Shown in pieces: positions 54,133 through 63,602 of a stretch of DNA of 64,000 nt. The DNA lies in NCBI RefSeq assembly GCF_017833035.1, contig NZ_JAFIBM010000001.1:744001-808000 (forward strand), in the 5' to 3' direction. The notes beneath the pieces are model-generated. The model was not told where the DNA came from, did no database searches, and was given only the letters and a program-made list of their open reading frames with translations. The stretch is from Frigoribacterium sp. PvP032. GTDB lineage: Bacteria; Actinomycetota; Actinomycetes; Actinomycetales; Microbacteriaceae. Numbering within the stretch: the first letter of the stretch is position 1; every line of letters starts with the position of its first letter. The position numbers and the translations under genes were made by a program.

Positions 54133-55635
54133 GTGAGCACCACCACCTCCTCGTCGGTCGGCGACCTGTTGCCGCCGTCCCGGCGTCGCCGCACCCGCGT
54201 CGGCCTCGTGGCCGGCGGGCTGGGCACCTACTGGCCCCAGTTCCCCGGCCTGCTGCCCCAGCTGCAGGAGTCGACCCGCTACGTCGTCGAGCGCTTCGGC
54301 GCCCTCGACGCCGACGTGGTCGACACCGGCTTCATCTCCGACGCACAGGAGGCGCGGGTCGCGGCCGACACACTGCGCCGGGCCGACTGCGACCTGGTCG
54401 TCGTGTTCCTGACGACGTACCTGACCTCGTCGATGGTGCTGCCGATCGCCCAGCGGGCCGGGGTCCCCGTGCTCGTGATCGACCTGCAGCCCACCCCGGC
54501 GATGGACCACGACCGCTTCGACACCGGGCTCTGGCTCGCCTACTGCGGGCAGTGCCCGGTGCCGGAGGTCGCCAACGTGTTCACCAGGGCGGGCATCGAG
54601 TTCCGCTCCGTCACCGGCCACCTCCGCAGCGACCGGGCCTGGAGGCGCATCGAGCGCTGGGTGCACGCCGCCGGCGTCCGCGCACGGCTGCGCGAGGCCC
54701 GACACGGGCTGATGGGCCACCTCTACCCGGGCATGCTCGACGTGTCGACCGACCTCACCCTGCTCTCGACGCACTTCGGCTCGCACGTCGAGGTGCTCGA
54801 GCTCGACGACCTGCGCGTACGGGTCGACGCGGTGTCGGACGCCGAGGTGCGTGAGCGGACGGCGCTCGCCCGCCAGGTGTTCGACGTCGACGCCTCGGTC
54901 GGCGAGGACGACCTCGACTGGGCCGCGCGCGTCTCCGTCGGCCTCGATCGTCTCGTCGACGACTTCGACCTCGACTCGCTCGCCTACTACCACCGCGGGC
55001 TCGAGGGCGAGCAGCACGAGCGGCTCGGGGCCGGGCTCATCCTCGGGGCGTCCCTGCTCAACGCCCGCGGGGTGCCGGCGGTGGGGGAGTACGAGCTGCG
55101 CACCTCCGTCGCGATGCTCGCGGCCCAGGCGCTCGGGGTCGGAGGGTCGTTCACCGAGATCCAGGCGATCAACTTCGACGACGACGTGGTCGAGATGGGC
55201 CACGACGGGCCGGCGCACCTCGCGATCTCGTCGTCACGACCGGTGCTGCGGGGGCTCGGCGTCTTCCACGGCAAGCGCGGCCACGGCGTCAGCGTCGAGT
55301 TCGACGTGCAGCCGGGCCCCGTCACGACCTTCGGCCTCGGTCAGGACCGCGACGGCGCACTGTCGTTCGTCACCAGCGAGGGCACCGTGGTGCCGGGGCC
55401 GCTGCTCGCCATCGGCAACACGACCTCGCGCGTCGACTTCGGCGGCGACCCCGGCGAGTGGGTCGACGAGTGGTCGCGCAGCGGCATCGGGCACCACTGG
55501 GGGCTCTGCGTCGGCCACGTCGCGCGCGACGTCGCGGCGGCCGCGTCGCTGCTCGGCATCGAGCACCGGCACGTCGCGGCGCCGTTCGACGACGCCGACG
55601 GGTTCGAGCGGAGCATGGGCCGCGTGCCGTCGTGA
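54133..55635 (+). CDS. L-fucose/L-arabinose isomerase-like protein
   Basis: A 500-residue member of the L-fucose/L-arabinose isomerase superfamily. The N-terminal Rossmann-like domain starts RVGLVAGGLGTYWPQFPGLL. Metal-site candidates are Glu in GVPAVGEYELRTS, Glu/Asp in GSFTEIQAINFDDD, His in VEMGHDGPAH and HH in GIGHHWGLCVGH, so it looks active. GTG 54133 is chosen; the frame remains open upstream but overlaps rhaS. L-rhamnose isomerase is encoded separately at 56218, so this enzyme probably handles another 6-deoxy or pentose sugar. Confidence 0.8.
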   Translation: MSTTTSSSVGDLLPPSRRRRTRVGLVAGGLGTYWPQFPGLLPQLQESTRYVVERFGALDADVVDTGFISDAQEARVAADTLRRADCDLVVVFLTTYLTSSMVLPIAQRAGVPVLVIDLQPTPAMDHDRFDTGLWLAYCGQCPVPEVANVFTRAGIEFRSVTGHLRSDRAWRRIERWVHAAGVRARLREARHGLMGHLYPGMLDVSTDLTLLSTHFGSHVEVLELDDLRVRVDAVSDAEVRERTALARQVFDVDASVGEDDLDWAARVSVGLDRLVDDFDLDSLAYYHRGLEGEQHERLGAGLILGASLLNARGVPAVGEYELRTSVAMLAAQALGVGGSFTEIQAINFDDDVVEMGHDGPAHLAISSSRPVLRGLGVFHGKRGHGVSVEFDVQPGPVTTFGLGQDRDGALSFVTSEGTVVPGPLLAIGNTTSRVDFGGDPGEWVDEWSRSGIGHHWGLCVGHVARDVAAAASLLGIEHRHVAAPFDDADGFERSMGRVPS

Positions 55636-55664
55636 GCGGGCGCGCGCCCGGTCGCCGGTCCGTC

Positions 55665-55714
55665 TTGCCGAGGGCCCGGACGCACGCTACGCTCGACTCA
55701 TTGAAACGATTCAA
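55665..55714 (+). promoter_or_regulatory. Promoter and LacI operator of the rhaM operon
   Basis: TTGCCG (55665-55670), 17 nt and TACGCT (55688-55693). The operator TTGAAACGATTCAA (55701-55714) covers the start site. It contains the same TGAAACGATTCA as the Rha ABC promoter, which defines a two-operator regulon in this window. Confidence 0.82.
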
Positions 55715-55735
55715 CGACGAACCGGAGACCACCGC

Positions 55736-56221
55736 ATGACCGCCGACGACCACGAGCGCCACGCGTTCCGGCTGCAGGTCGCGCCCGACCGCCTCGACGA
55801 GTACGCGCGTCGGCACGCCGAGGTCTGGCCAGAGATGCTGCAGGCGCTCCACGACAGCGGCTGGCACGGCTACTCGCTCTTCGCCGCCCCGGACGGCCTG
55901 CTCGTCGGCTACGTCGAGGCCATCTCGCTCGAGGCCGCCCAGGCCGCGATGGCCCGGACCGAGGTCAACGCCCGCTGGCAGTCCTCGATGGCCGAGTTCT
56001 TCACGTCGCTCGACGGCACGCCCCCCGACGAGGGCTTCGAGCTCCTCACGCAGGTCTTCAACCTGGAGGCGCAGCTCGGCCTCCCGGGCGGAGGCCGACA
56101 GCCGGCACCTCCGGCCCCCGCGACCACGGCCGCCACGACGGCTGCCGCCACGACGGCTGCCCCCACGACCACGGCGTCATCGACGACGACCGGCACCACG
56201 ACCCCTGGAGAAGCACCATGA
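55736..56221 (+). CDS. rhaM: L-rhamnose mutarotase with C-terminal low-complexity tail
   Basis: A 161-residue protein whose first 110 residues are RhaM: RLQVAPDRLDEYARRHAEVWPEM with Y23 and H27, HGYSLFAAPDGLLVGYVE and TEVNARWQSSMAEFF. It interconverts the anomers of L-rhamnose before isomerisation. The usual length is about 105 residues; here a 50-residue Ala/Thr/Pro-rich tail (from about 115) follows, which is unusual and may be disordered. Its TGA overlaps the isomerase ATG. Confidence 0.92.
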   Translation: MTADDHERHAFRLQVAPDRLDEYARRHAEVWPEMLQALHDSGWHGYSLFAAPDGLLVGYVEAISLEAAQAAMARTEVNARWQSSMAEFFTSLDGTPPDEGFELLTQVFNLEAQLGLPGGGRQPAPPAPATTAATTAAATTAAPTTTASSTTTGTTTPGEAP

Positions 56222-57381
56222 CCACCTTCGACGACATCGCGCCGACGCTGACGCGCCAGGCCATCGAGCTGCCCAGCTGGGCGTTCGGCAACTCGGGCAC
56301 GCGCTTCAAGGTGTTCGGCACGCCGGGCACGCCCCGCACGCCCGAGGAGAAGATCGCCGACGCCGCTCGCGTCCACGAGCACACCGGCCTCGCGCCGAGC
56401 GTCGCCCTGCACATCCCGTGGGACGAGGTCGACGACTTCGGCGCCCTGCGCTCGTACGCCGAGGGCCTCGGAGTCGCGCTCGGCACCGTGAACTCGAACA
56501 CGTTCCAGGACGACGCCTACAAGTTCGGCAGCCTCGCTCACAGCGACGCGGCCGTCCGGCGCAAGGCGGTCGACCACCACCTCCGCTGCCTCGAGATCAT
56601 GCACGAGACCGGCTCGCGCGACCTCAAGATCTGGCTCGCCGACGGCACCAACTACCCCGGGCAGGACTCGCTCCGCCAACGTCAGGACCACCTGGCCGAG
56701 TCGCTCGCCGAGATCTACGCCGGCCTCGGCGACGAGCAGCGCCTCGTGCTCGAGTACAAGTTCTTCGAGCCGGCGTTCTACCACACCGACGTCCCCGACT
56801 GGGGCACCAGCTACGCGCAGGTGAGCGCCCTCGGCGACCGCGCGCTGACCTGCCTCGACACCGGCCACCACGCCCCCGGCACGAACATCGAGTTCATCGT
56901 CATGCAGCTGCTGCGCCTCGGCAAGCTCGGCTCGTTCGACTTCAACTCGCGCTTCTACGCCGACGACGACCTGATCGTCGGGGCGGCCGACCCGTTCCAG
57001 CTGTTCCGCATCCTGTTCGAGGTCGTCGACGGCGGCGGGCTCGACGAGGGCTCGCCCGTGCAGTTCATGCTCGACCAGTGCCACAACGTCGAGGACAAGA
57101 TCCCCGGCCAGATCCGCAGCGTGCTCAACGTGCAGGAGATGACGGCGCGTGCCCTGCTCGTCGACCGTCCGGCGCTCGACTCGGCCCGCGCCTCCCACGA
57201 CGTCCTCGGCGCGAACGCCGTGCTGATGGACGCGTTCTACACCGACGTCCGCCCGGCCCTGGCCGACTGGCGCGAGGGCCGCGGCCTGCCGCGCGACCCG
57301 ATGGCCGCGTACCTCACGAGCGGCACGCCCGAGCGCCTGGCCGCCGAGCGCGTGGGCGGCAAGCAGCTCAGCTGGACCTGA
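56218..57381 (+). CDS. rhaI: L-rhamnose isomerase
   Basis: A 387-residue TIM-barrel isomerase of the RhaI type found in actinobacteria, Bacillus and Pseudomonas rather than E. coli RhaA. Motifs include LPSWAFGNSGTRFKVFGTPG, ALHIPWDEVDDF, LVLEYKFFEPAFYHTDVPDWG and CLDTGHHAPGTNIEFIVMQL, which give Glu, Asp and His metal ligands. It converts L-rhamnose to L-rhamnulose. GGAG lies 9 nt before ATG 56218. Confidence 0.93.
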   Translation: MTTFDDIAPTLTRQAIELPSWAFGNSGTRFKVFGTPGTPRTPEEKIADAARVHEHTGLAPSVALHIPWDEVDDFGALRSYAEGLGVALGTVNSNTFQDDAYKFGSLAHSDAAVRRKAVDHHLRCLEIMHETGSRDLKIWLADGTNYPGQDSLRQRQDHLAESLAEIYAGLGDEQRLVLEYKFFEPAFYHTDVPDWGTSYAQVSALGDRALTCLDTGHHAPGTNIEFIVMQLLRLGKLGSFDFNSRFYADDDLIVGAADPFQLFRILFEVVDGGGLDEGSPVQFMLDQCHNVEDKIPGQIRSVLNVQEMTARALLVDRPALDSARASHDVLGANAVLMDAFYTDVRPALADWREGRGLPRDPMAAYLTSGTPERLAAERVGGKQLSWT

Positions 57382-57487
57382 CCCGCGCCTCCTGCGCCTC
57401 CGACCCGGCGCATGACCCGCGCCTCCCGCGCCTCCCTGACCCGCGCCTCCTCGACCCGACCCTCCTGACCTCGAACGGATCTCCCTC

Positions 57488-59530
57488 GTGACCAGCAGCT
57501 CCACCACCGCAGCCGACCTCGTCGCGCGCAGCAACCGCCTCGGCGCCGACCCGGCGAACACGAACTACGCCGGCGGCAACACGTCGGCGAAGGGCACCGC
57601 GACCGACCCGGCGACGGGCGAGCCGGTCGAGCTGCTCTGGGTCAAGGGCAGCGGGGGAGACCTCGGCACCCTCACCGAGCAGGGCCTCGCGGTGCTGCGC
57701 CTCGACCGTCTGCGCGGCCTCGCGGGCGTCTACCGCGGCGTCGAGCACGAGGACGAGATGGTCGCCGCCTTCGACTACGCCCTGCACGGCAAGGGAGGCG
57801 CGGCGCCGTCGATCGACACCGCGATGCACGGCCTCGTCGACGCGGCGCACGTCGACCACCTGCACCCCGACGCGGGCATCGCGATCGCGACGGCGGCCGA
57901 CGGCGAGCGGCTGACGGCCGAGATCTTCGGCGGCGCCGTGGTCTGGGTGCCGTGGCGCCGACCGGGCTGGCAGCTCGGCCTCGACATCGCCGCGATCAAG
58001 GCGGAGCACCCGGAGGCGCGCGGCACGATCCTGGGCGGGCACGGCATCACCGCCTGGGGCGACACCAGCGAGGAGGCGGAGGCGGCCTCGCGCTGGATCA
58101 TCGAGACCGCGCAGGCCTGGCTCGACGAGCACTCGCGGCCCGAGCCGTTCGGCCCGGTGCTCGGCGGCTACGCGGCCCTGCCCGTCGACGAGCGCCGCGC
58201 GAAGGCCGCCGCCCTGGCGCCCGTCATCCGCGGCATCGCGTCGCACGACCGCCCGCAGGTCGGCTCGTTCACCGACAGCGACGTCGTCCTCGACTTCCTC
58301 GCCAGCACCGAGCACCCCCGTCTCGCGGCGCTCGGCACGAGCTGCCCCGACCACTTCCTCCGGACGAAGGTGCGGCCGTTGGTGCTCGACCTGCCGGCCG
58401 ACGCGACCGTCGAGGAGTCGGTCGCGCGCCTCCGGGAGCTGCACGAGCAGTACCGCCTCGACTACCAGGCGTACTACGACAGGCACGCGACGCCCGACAG
58501 CCCGGCGATCCGCGGGGCCGACCCGCTGATCGTGCTCGTGCCGGGCGTCGGCATGTTCTCGTACGGCGGCGACGCCCAGACGGCCCGCGTCGCCGGCGAG
58601 TTCTACGTCAACGCGATCGCCGTGATGCGCGGCGCCGAGGGCGTCTCGAGCTACGCGCCGATCGACGAGGCCGAGAAGTTCCGCATCGAGTACTGGGCCC
58701 TCGAGGAGGCGAAGCTGCAGCGGCGGCCCGCGCCGAAGCCGCTCGCCACCCGGGTCGCGCTCGTCACCGGAGCCGCGTCGGGCATCGGCAAGGCCATCGC
58801 CACCCGGCTCGCCGCCGAGGGGGCCTGCGTCGTGATCGCCGACCTCGACCTCGCGAAGGCGCAGGCCGCGGCGGCCGAGATCGGCGGGCCCGACGTGGCG
58901 CGCGGCGTCGCCGCCGACGTCAGCGACGAGGCCGCGGTGAAGGCCTCGATCGCGGAGGTGCTGCTCGCGTTCGGCGGGCTCGACCTCGTCGTCAACAACG
59001 CCGGGCTGAGCCTCTCGAAGTCGCTCTTCGACACCACCGAGGCCGACTGGGACCTGCAGCACGACGTGATGGCCAAGGGCTCTTTCCTCGTCGCGAAGAA
59101 CGCCGCCCGCGTGCTCGTCGACCAGGGCCTCGGCGGCGACATCGTCTACATCTCGTCGAAGAACTCCGTCTTCGCCGGCCCGAACAACATCGCCTACAGC
59201 GCGACGAAGGCCGACCAGGCCCACCAGGTGCGGCTGCTCGCGGCCGAGCTCGGCGAGCACGGCATCCGCGTGAACGGCATCAACCCCGACGGCGTCGTGC
59301 GCGGCTCGGGCATCTTCGCGAGCGGATGGGGCGCCAACCGCGCCGCGACCTACGGCGTCGACGAGAAGGACCTAGGCGCCTTCTACGCCCAGCGCACCAT
59401 CCTCAAGCGCGAGGTCGTGCCCGAGAACGTCGCCGCCGCCGTCTACGCCATCTGCACCAGCGACTTCTCGCACACGACCGGGCTGCACGTGCCGGTCGAC
59501 GCGGGGGTCGCCGCGGCGTTCTTGCGATGA
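57488..59530 (+). CDS. rhaEW: Bifunctional rhamnulose-1-phosphate aldolase / lactaldehyde dehydrogenase
   Basis: A 680-residue two-domain enzyme. The N-terminal 400 residues are a class II aldolase (NTNYAGGNTSAKG, LLWVKGSGGDLGTL, HLHPDAGIA for Zn His ligands). The C-terminal 260 are a short-chain dehydrogenase (TGAASGIGKA, NNAGLS, YSATK). Known RhaEW-type enzymes split rhamnulose-1-phosphate into DHAP and L-lactaldehyde and oxidise the latter to L-lactate. GTG 57488. The 106-nt gap before it repeats GACCCGCGCCTCC. Confidence 0.92.
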   Translation: MTSSSTTAADLVARSNRLGADPANTNYAGGNTSAKGTATDPATGEPVELLWVKGSGGDLGTLTEQGLAVLRLDRLRGLAGVYRGVEHEDEMVAAFDYALHGKGGAAPSIDTAMHGLVDAAHVDHLHPDAGIAIATAADGERLTAEIFGGAVVWVPWRRPGWQLGLDIAAIKAEHPEARGTILGGHGITAWGDTSEEAEAASRWIIETAQAWLDEHSRPEPFGPVLGGYAALPVDERRAKAAALAPVIRGIASHDRPQVGSFTDSDVVLDFLASTEHPRLAALGTSCPDHFLRTKVRPLVLDLPADATVEESVARLRELHEQYRLDYQAYYDRHATPDSPAIRGADPLIVLVPGVGMFSYGGDAQTARVAGEFYVNAIAVMRGAEGVSSYAPIDEAEKFRIEYWALEEAKLQRRPAPKPLATRVALVTGAASGIGKAIATRLAAEGACVVIADLDLAKAQAAAAEIGGPDVARGVAADVSDEAAVKASIAEVLLAFGGLDLVVNNAGLSLSKSLFDTTEADWDLQHDVMAKGSFLVAKNAARVLVDQGLGGDIVYISSKNSVFAGPNNIAYSATKADQAHQVRLLAAELGEHGIRVNGINPDGVVRGSGIFASGWGANRAATYGVDEKDLGAFYAQRTILKREVVPENVAAAVYAICTSDFSHTTGLHVPVDAGVAAAFLR

Positions 59531-59570
59531 GGGCAGCTGCGATGGGGCAGTCCGCGACGAGGGACGCGCG

Positions 59571-61133
59571 ATGAGCGAGACCGGCCCGGTGCCGTCGGGC
59601 AGGTCGGGCGGCGTCGTCGTGGCGGTCGACCTCGGTGCGACGAGCGGTCGGGTCGTGCTCGGCCACGTCGACCGCGACGGCGTCCGGCTGCAGCACGTCG
59701 CCCGGTTCGCGAACGAGCCGGTCACGGTGCCCCTGGGCCGGGGCGACGGCCAGGGCGCAGGAGGCGCGGGCCGCGTCGGCCTGCACTGGGACGTCCTGGG
59801 GCTCTGGCGGTCGGTCGCCGCGGGACTGACGCAGGCCCTCCGCGACGAGCCGGGCGTGGCGTCGATCGGGGTGGACTCCTGGGCCGTGGACTACGGGCTG
59901 CTGCGTGACGGCCGCCTCCTCGGTGCTCCGTCCCACTACCGCGACGAGCGGTCGGCGGCGGGGGTCGAGGTGGTGCACGCCGTCGTCCCGCCCGCGGAGC
60001 TCTTCGCCCGCACCGGCCTGCAGCACCTCCCCTTCAACACCGTCTTCCAGCTCGCCGCCGACCACGCGTCGGGAGTGCTCGCCCCGGCCGATCGTGCCCT
60101 GCTCGTGCCTGACCTCTTCTCCTGGTGGCTCACCGGCACGGCCGCGACCGAGCGGACGAACGCCTCGACGACCGGTCTGCTGTCGCCGGTGACGGGGGAG
60201 TGGGACGTCGAGCTGATGGGCCGGCTCGGGCTCGCCCCCGACCTGTTCGCGCCGCTCGTCGACCCTGGTGCCTCGCTCGGGCCGCTGCTGCCGTCGGTCG
60301 CCGCGGCGATCGGGGCACCGGCGTCGCTCGGGGTCACGGCGGTCGGCTCGCACGACACCGCGTCGGCAGTGGTCGCCGTGCCGCTGACGGGCGACGACGC
60401 CGCGTACGTGTCGAGCGGCACGTGGTCGCTCGTCGGCCTCGAGCTCCCCTCGCCCCTGCTCGGCGAGGACGTGCGCGCGGCCGGCTTCACGAACGAGGGC
60501 GGCGTCGACGGGCGGGTGCGGTTCCTCAAGAACGTGTCGGGCCTGTGGCTGCTGAGCGAGTCGATGCGCGCGTGGAGCCGCTCGGGCACCTCGGGCATCT
60601 CGGGCGCCGCCGCCGTCTCGGCCGCCGAGCGCAGCAGCGACCTGGCGGCCCTGATCGCCGAGGCGGCGGCCGTGACCCGGCCCGTCGCCGTCTTCGACGC
60701 CACCGACGAGCGCTTCACGCCGCCGGGCGACATGCCGGCACGGATCGAGGCGTGGTGCGTCGAGCACGACGTCGAGCCGCCGCGCGGTCGCGCCGAGACT
60801 GTGCGCAGCATCCTCGAGTCGCTCGCGGCGGCGTACGCCGCGACGCTGCGCGACGCCGAACGACTCTCGGGCCGCACGATCAGGACCGTGCACGTCGTCG
60901 GGGGCGGCTCGCAGAACGAGCTGCTCTGCCAGCTGACCGCCGACCGCACGGGATGCGCCGTGCTGGCCGGGCCGGTCGAGGCCACGGCGCTCGGCAACGT
61001 GCTCGTCCAGGCCCGTGCAGCCGGTCTCGTGCACGGGAGCCTCGAGTCCCTGCGTGCCCTGGTGCGTCGCAGTTCCTCCCCAGTCCGGTACGAGCCGCGG
61101 ACCACCGCGGCCGCCACCCCGAAGAAAGGCTGA
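59571..61133 (+). CDS. rhaB: Rhamnulokinase (FGGY family)
   Basis: A 520-residue sugar kinase. [17 protein letters not shown] is the N-terminal phosphate loop and [12 protein letters not shown] carries the catalytic Asp. Further blocks are [24 protein letters not shown] and the second signature [22 protein letters not shown]. It phosphorylates L-rhamnulose at O-1. GAGGGA precedes ATG 59571. The position between aldolase and lactate dehydrogenase genes supports rhamnulose as substrate. Confidence 0.94.
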   Translation: MSETGPVPSGRSGGVVVAVDLGATSGRVVLGHVDRDGVRLQHVARFANEPVTVPLGRGDGQGAGGAGRVGLHWDVLGLWRSVAAGLTQALRDEPGVASIGVDSWAVDYGLLRDGRLLGAPSHYRDERSAAGVEVVHAVVPPAELFARTGLQHLPFNTVFQLAADHASGVLAPADRALLVPDLFSWWLTGTAATERTNASTTGLLSPVTGEWDVELMGRLGLAPDLFAPLVDPGASLGPLLPSVAAAIGAPASLGVTAVGSHDTASAVVAVPLTGDDAAYVSSGTWSLVGLELPSPLLGEDVRAAGFTNEGGVDGRVRFLKNVSGLWLLSESMRAWSRSGTSGISGAAAVSAAERSSDLAALIAEAAAVTRPVAVFDATDERFTPPGDMPARIEAWCVEHDVEPPRGRAETVRSILESLAAAYAATLRDAERLSGRTIRTVHVVGGGSQNELLCQLTADRTGCAVLAGPVEATALGNVLVQARAAGLVHGSLESLRALVRRSSSPVRYEPRTTAAATPKKG

Positions 61134-61137
61134 GACC

Positions 61138-62376
61138 GTGGTCCAGCGTCAGTTCCCCAAGCCCGTCGAGCTGCTCGAGTACCTGAGCTTCAAGAAGCCC
61201 GAGCTCGACGGGCGCAAGCGTCGCCTCGAGGCCGCCCTGACGATCGAGGACCTGCGGGCGATCGCGAAGCGCCGCACGCCGAAGGCCGCGTTCGACTACA
61301 CGGACGGCAGCGCGGAGGCGGAGATCTCGATCACGCGGGCCCGGCAGGCGTTCGAGGACGTCGAGTTCCATCCCGAGGTGCTGCGGGACGTGGCCGAGAT
61401 CGACACGACGGCGACGGTGTTCGGGGCGCCGTCGGCGATGCCTTTCGCGATCGCGCCGACCGGGTTCACCCGTCTCATGCAGACCGAAGGAGAGACGGCC
61501 GGCGCCTCGGCTGCGGCGGCGGCGGGCATCCCGTTCACCCTGTCGACGCTGGGGACGACGTCGATCGAGGACGTGAAGGCAGCCAACCCGCACGGGCGGA
61601 ACTGGTTCCAGCTCTACGTCATGCGGCAGCGCGACATCTCGTACGGCCTCGTGGAGCGGGCGGCGGCCGCCGGGTACGAGACCCTCTTCTTCACGGTGGA
61701 CACCCCGGTCGCGGGGGCGCGCCTCCGGGACAAGCGGAACGGGTTCTCGATCCCGCCGCAGCTGACGCTGGGGACGGTGCTCGACGCGTTGCCCCGACCG
61801 TGGTGGTGGTACGACTTCCTCACGACGGACAAGCTGGAGTTCGCGTCGCTGAGCGCCACCGGCGGGACGGTCGGCGATCTGCTCGACCTGGCGATGGACC
61901 CCACGATCAGCTTCGACGACCTGCGGATCATCCGCGAGATGTGGCCGGGCAAGCTGGCGGTGAAGGGCGTGCAGAGCGTCGACGACGCGAAGAAGTTCGT
62001 GGACGCGGGAGTCGACGGGATCGTGCTGTCGAACCACGGCGGGCGGCAGCTCGACCGGGCGCCGATCCCCTTCCACCTCCTCCCGGAGGTGGTGCGCGAG
62101 GTGGGCGCTGACACCGACGTCCTCGTCGACACCGGCATCATGAACGGCGCCGACATCGTCGCGTCCGTCGCGCTCGGGGCCAAGACGACGCTGATCGGGC
62201 GGGCGTACCTCTACGGGCTCATGGCCGGCGGGCGGCAGGGCGTCGACCGCACGATCGAGATCCTCTCGGACCAGGTCGTCCGGACGATGAAGCTGCTCGG
62301 CGCGCACTCGCTCGAGGAGCTGGAGCCGCGGCACGTGACCCAGCTCGAGCGCCTCGGGCCGCGCGCCCGCAGCTGA
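61138..62376 (+). CDS. lldD: L-lactate dehydrogenase (FMN-dependent, quinone)
   Basis: A 412-residue FMN alpha-hydroxyacid oxidase-family enzyme: [42 protein letters not shown] (FMN Lys) and [12 protein letters not shown] with catalytic H300. It oxidises L-lactate to pyruvate and passes electrons to the respiratory chain. As last gene of the rhamnose operon it would consume the L-lactate made by the bifunctional aldolase. GTG 61138, with GAAAGG upstream. Confidence 0.94.
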   Translation: MVQRQFPKPVELLEYLSFKKPELDGRKRRLEAALTIEDLRAIAKRRTPKAAFDYTDGSAEAEISITRARQAFEDVEFHPEVLRDVAEIDTTATVFGAPSAMPFAIAPTGFTRLMQTEGETAGASAAAAAGIPFTLSTLGTTSIEDVKAANPHGRNWFQLYVMRQRDISYGLVERAAAAGYETLFFTVDTPVAGARLRDKRNGFSIPPQLTLGTVLDALPRPWWWYDFLTTDKLEFASLSATGGTVGDLLDLAMDPTISFDDLRIIREMWPGKLAVKGVQSVDDAKKFVDAGVDGIVLSNHGGRQLDRAPIPFHLLPEVVREVGADTDVLVDTGIMNGADIVASVALGAKTTLIGRAYLYGLMAGGRQGVDRTIEILSDQVVRTMKLLGAHSLEELEPRHVTQLERLGPRARS

Positions 62377-62388
62377 CGTCGAGGCCGA

Positions 62389-62445
62389 CGAGTTGCCCCG
62401 AACTGCTGGCGGGAGGACGTGGGGGCAGCAGATCGGGGCAACTCG
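62389..62445. repeat. Intergenic palindrome, family A copy 3 (57 nt)
   Basis: CGAGTTGCCCCG (62389-62400) and CGGGGCAACTCG (62434-62445) are perfect and again separated by 33 nt. The inner part has its own CTGCT/AGCAG stem. It lies 13 nt after the lldD stop, so it could end the rhamnose transcript. Confidence 0.92.
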
Positions 62446-62539
62446 CCTGGCCCACGACATGACCGGCGGCGAGCGAGCGGGTCGCGTCACGAGCCGTCAC
62501 CGGCGTGCGGGTGTCGGCGGCGGCGGGCAGGGTGGGGGG

Positions 62540-63517
62540 ATGAGCTCCGCCGTGCCGAACGCCGTCACCCCGCAGCCCCTCGACCAGACGCCCGTGGTCC
62601 ACGTGCTGCACGACAACGAGGAGTGGCTGCCGCCGCTGCTCGCCGCGCTCGACGACGCGGGGGTGCCGCACGCCGAGCACCTGCTCGACGGGAGCTCGTT
62701 CGACCTCTCGTCCGCGCCTCCTGCGGGGGTGTTCTGGTCGCGCCTGAGCGCGTCGGCCGCGACCCGCGGCAGGGCGACCGCGAAGGAGGTGGCGCGCGCG
62801 ACCCTGCGCTGGGCCGAGCGGCACGGTCGCCGGGTCGTGAACGGCAGCGGCGTGGTCGAGCTCGAGGTGAGCAAGGTCGCGCAGTACCTGGCCCTGTCGG
62901 CGCACGGCTTCGACGTCCCGCGGACGGTCGCGGTCTTCGGCACCGACGACCTGAAGGCGCGGGCGCGCGAGCTGCCGACGCCGTTCATCACGAAGCACAA
63001 CCAGGGCGGCAAGGGCATCGGGGTCCGCCGGTTCGACGACCTCGAGTCGTTCGACGCCTGGGTCGACGGCCCCGACCCCGAGCAGCCCGCCGACGGCGTG
63101 ATGTTGCTGCAGGAGTACCTGCAGGCCGAGGAGCCGTTCGTCACCCGCGCCGAGTTCGTGGGCGGCCGCTTTGTCTACGCGGTCAGGGTCGACACGTCCG
63201 CCGGCAGCTTCGAGCTGTGCCCGGCGGACGCGTGCGTCGTCCCGGCGGGTGCCGACCCGGCGACCTGGGCCCCCTTCGCGGTGCGCCCGTCGGTGACGGC
63301 GGAGCACCCGCTCGTGGTCCGGCTCGAGGAGTTCCTCGCCGCCCAGGGCATCGAGGTCGCCGGCGTCGAGTTCATCGAGACCGTCGACGGCCGCGTCGTG
63401 CCCTACGACGTCAACACGAACACGAACTACAACCCCGACGTCGAGCGCGAGTCGTCGCTCTCGGCGACGGCGGCGCTCGCCGCGTTCCTCGGGGGCGCGC
63501 TGGCGGCCGCGGCGTAG
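62540..63517 (+). CDS. ATP-grasp protein, RimK-like ligase
   Basis: A 325-residue ATP-grasp enzyme. TPFITKHNQGGKGIGVRRF is the ATP-binding Lys/Gly loop, MLLQEYLQ follows, and VAGVEFIETVDGRVVPYDVNTNTNYNPDVE supplies the Mg-binding Glu/Asn residues. Such enzymes join an amine or amino acid to a carboxylate (as RimK, GshB and cofactor ligases do). The substrate is not evident. ATG 62540 follows a G-rich stretch. An in-frame region upstream to 62393 overlaps the palindrome and is not used. Confidence 0.85.
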   Translation: MSSAVPNAVTPQPLDQTPVVHVLHDNEEWLPPLLAALDDAGVPHAEHLLDGSSFDLSSAPPAGVFWSRLSASAATRGRATAKEVARATLRWAERHGRRVVNGSGVVELEVSKVAQYLALSAHGFDVPRTVAVFGTDDLKARARELPTPFITKHNQGGKGIGVRRFDDLESFDAWVDGPDPEQPADGVMLLQEYLQAEEPFVTRAEFVGGRFVYAVRVDTSAGSFELCPADACVVPAGADPATWAPFAVRPSVTAEHPLVVRLEEFLAAQGIEVAGVEFIETVDGRVVPYDVNTNTNYNPDVERESSLSATAALAAFLGGALAAAA

Positions 63518-63530
63518 CGCCGCCGAGGCC

Positions 63531-63600
63531 GCCGCGCGGGTCGCGCCGCGCGGGTCGCGCCGCGCGGGTCGCGCCGCGCGGGTCGCGCCGCGCGGGTCGC
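63531..63600. repeat. 14-bp tandem repeat, five perfect copies
   Basis: GCCGCGCGGGTCGC is repeated five times without mismatch (63531-63600), immediately before the family E palindrome. Each unit can partly self-pair. It is a likely length-variable site. Confidence 0.95.
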
Positions 63601-63602
63601 GC

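Noticed and set aside
63531-63600. CRISPR array or origin iterons
   Set aside because: The units are 14 bp with no spacers, there are no cas genes and no replication genes nearby.
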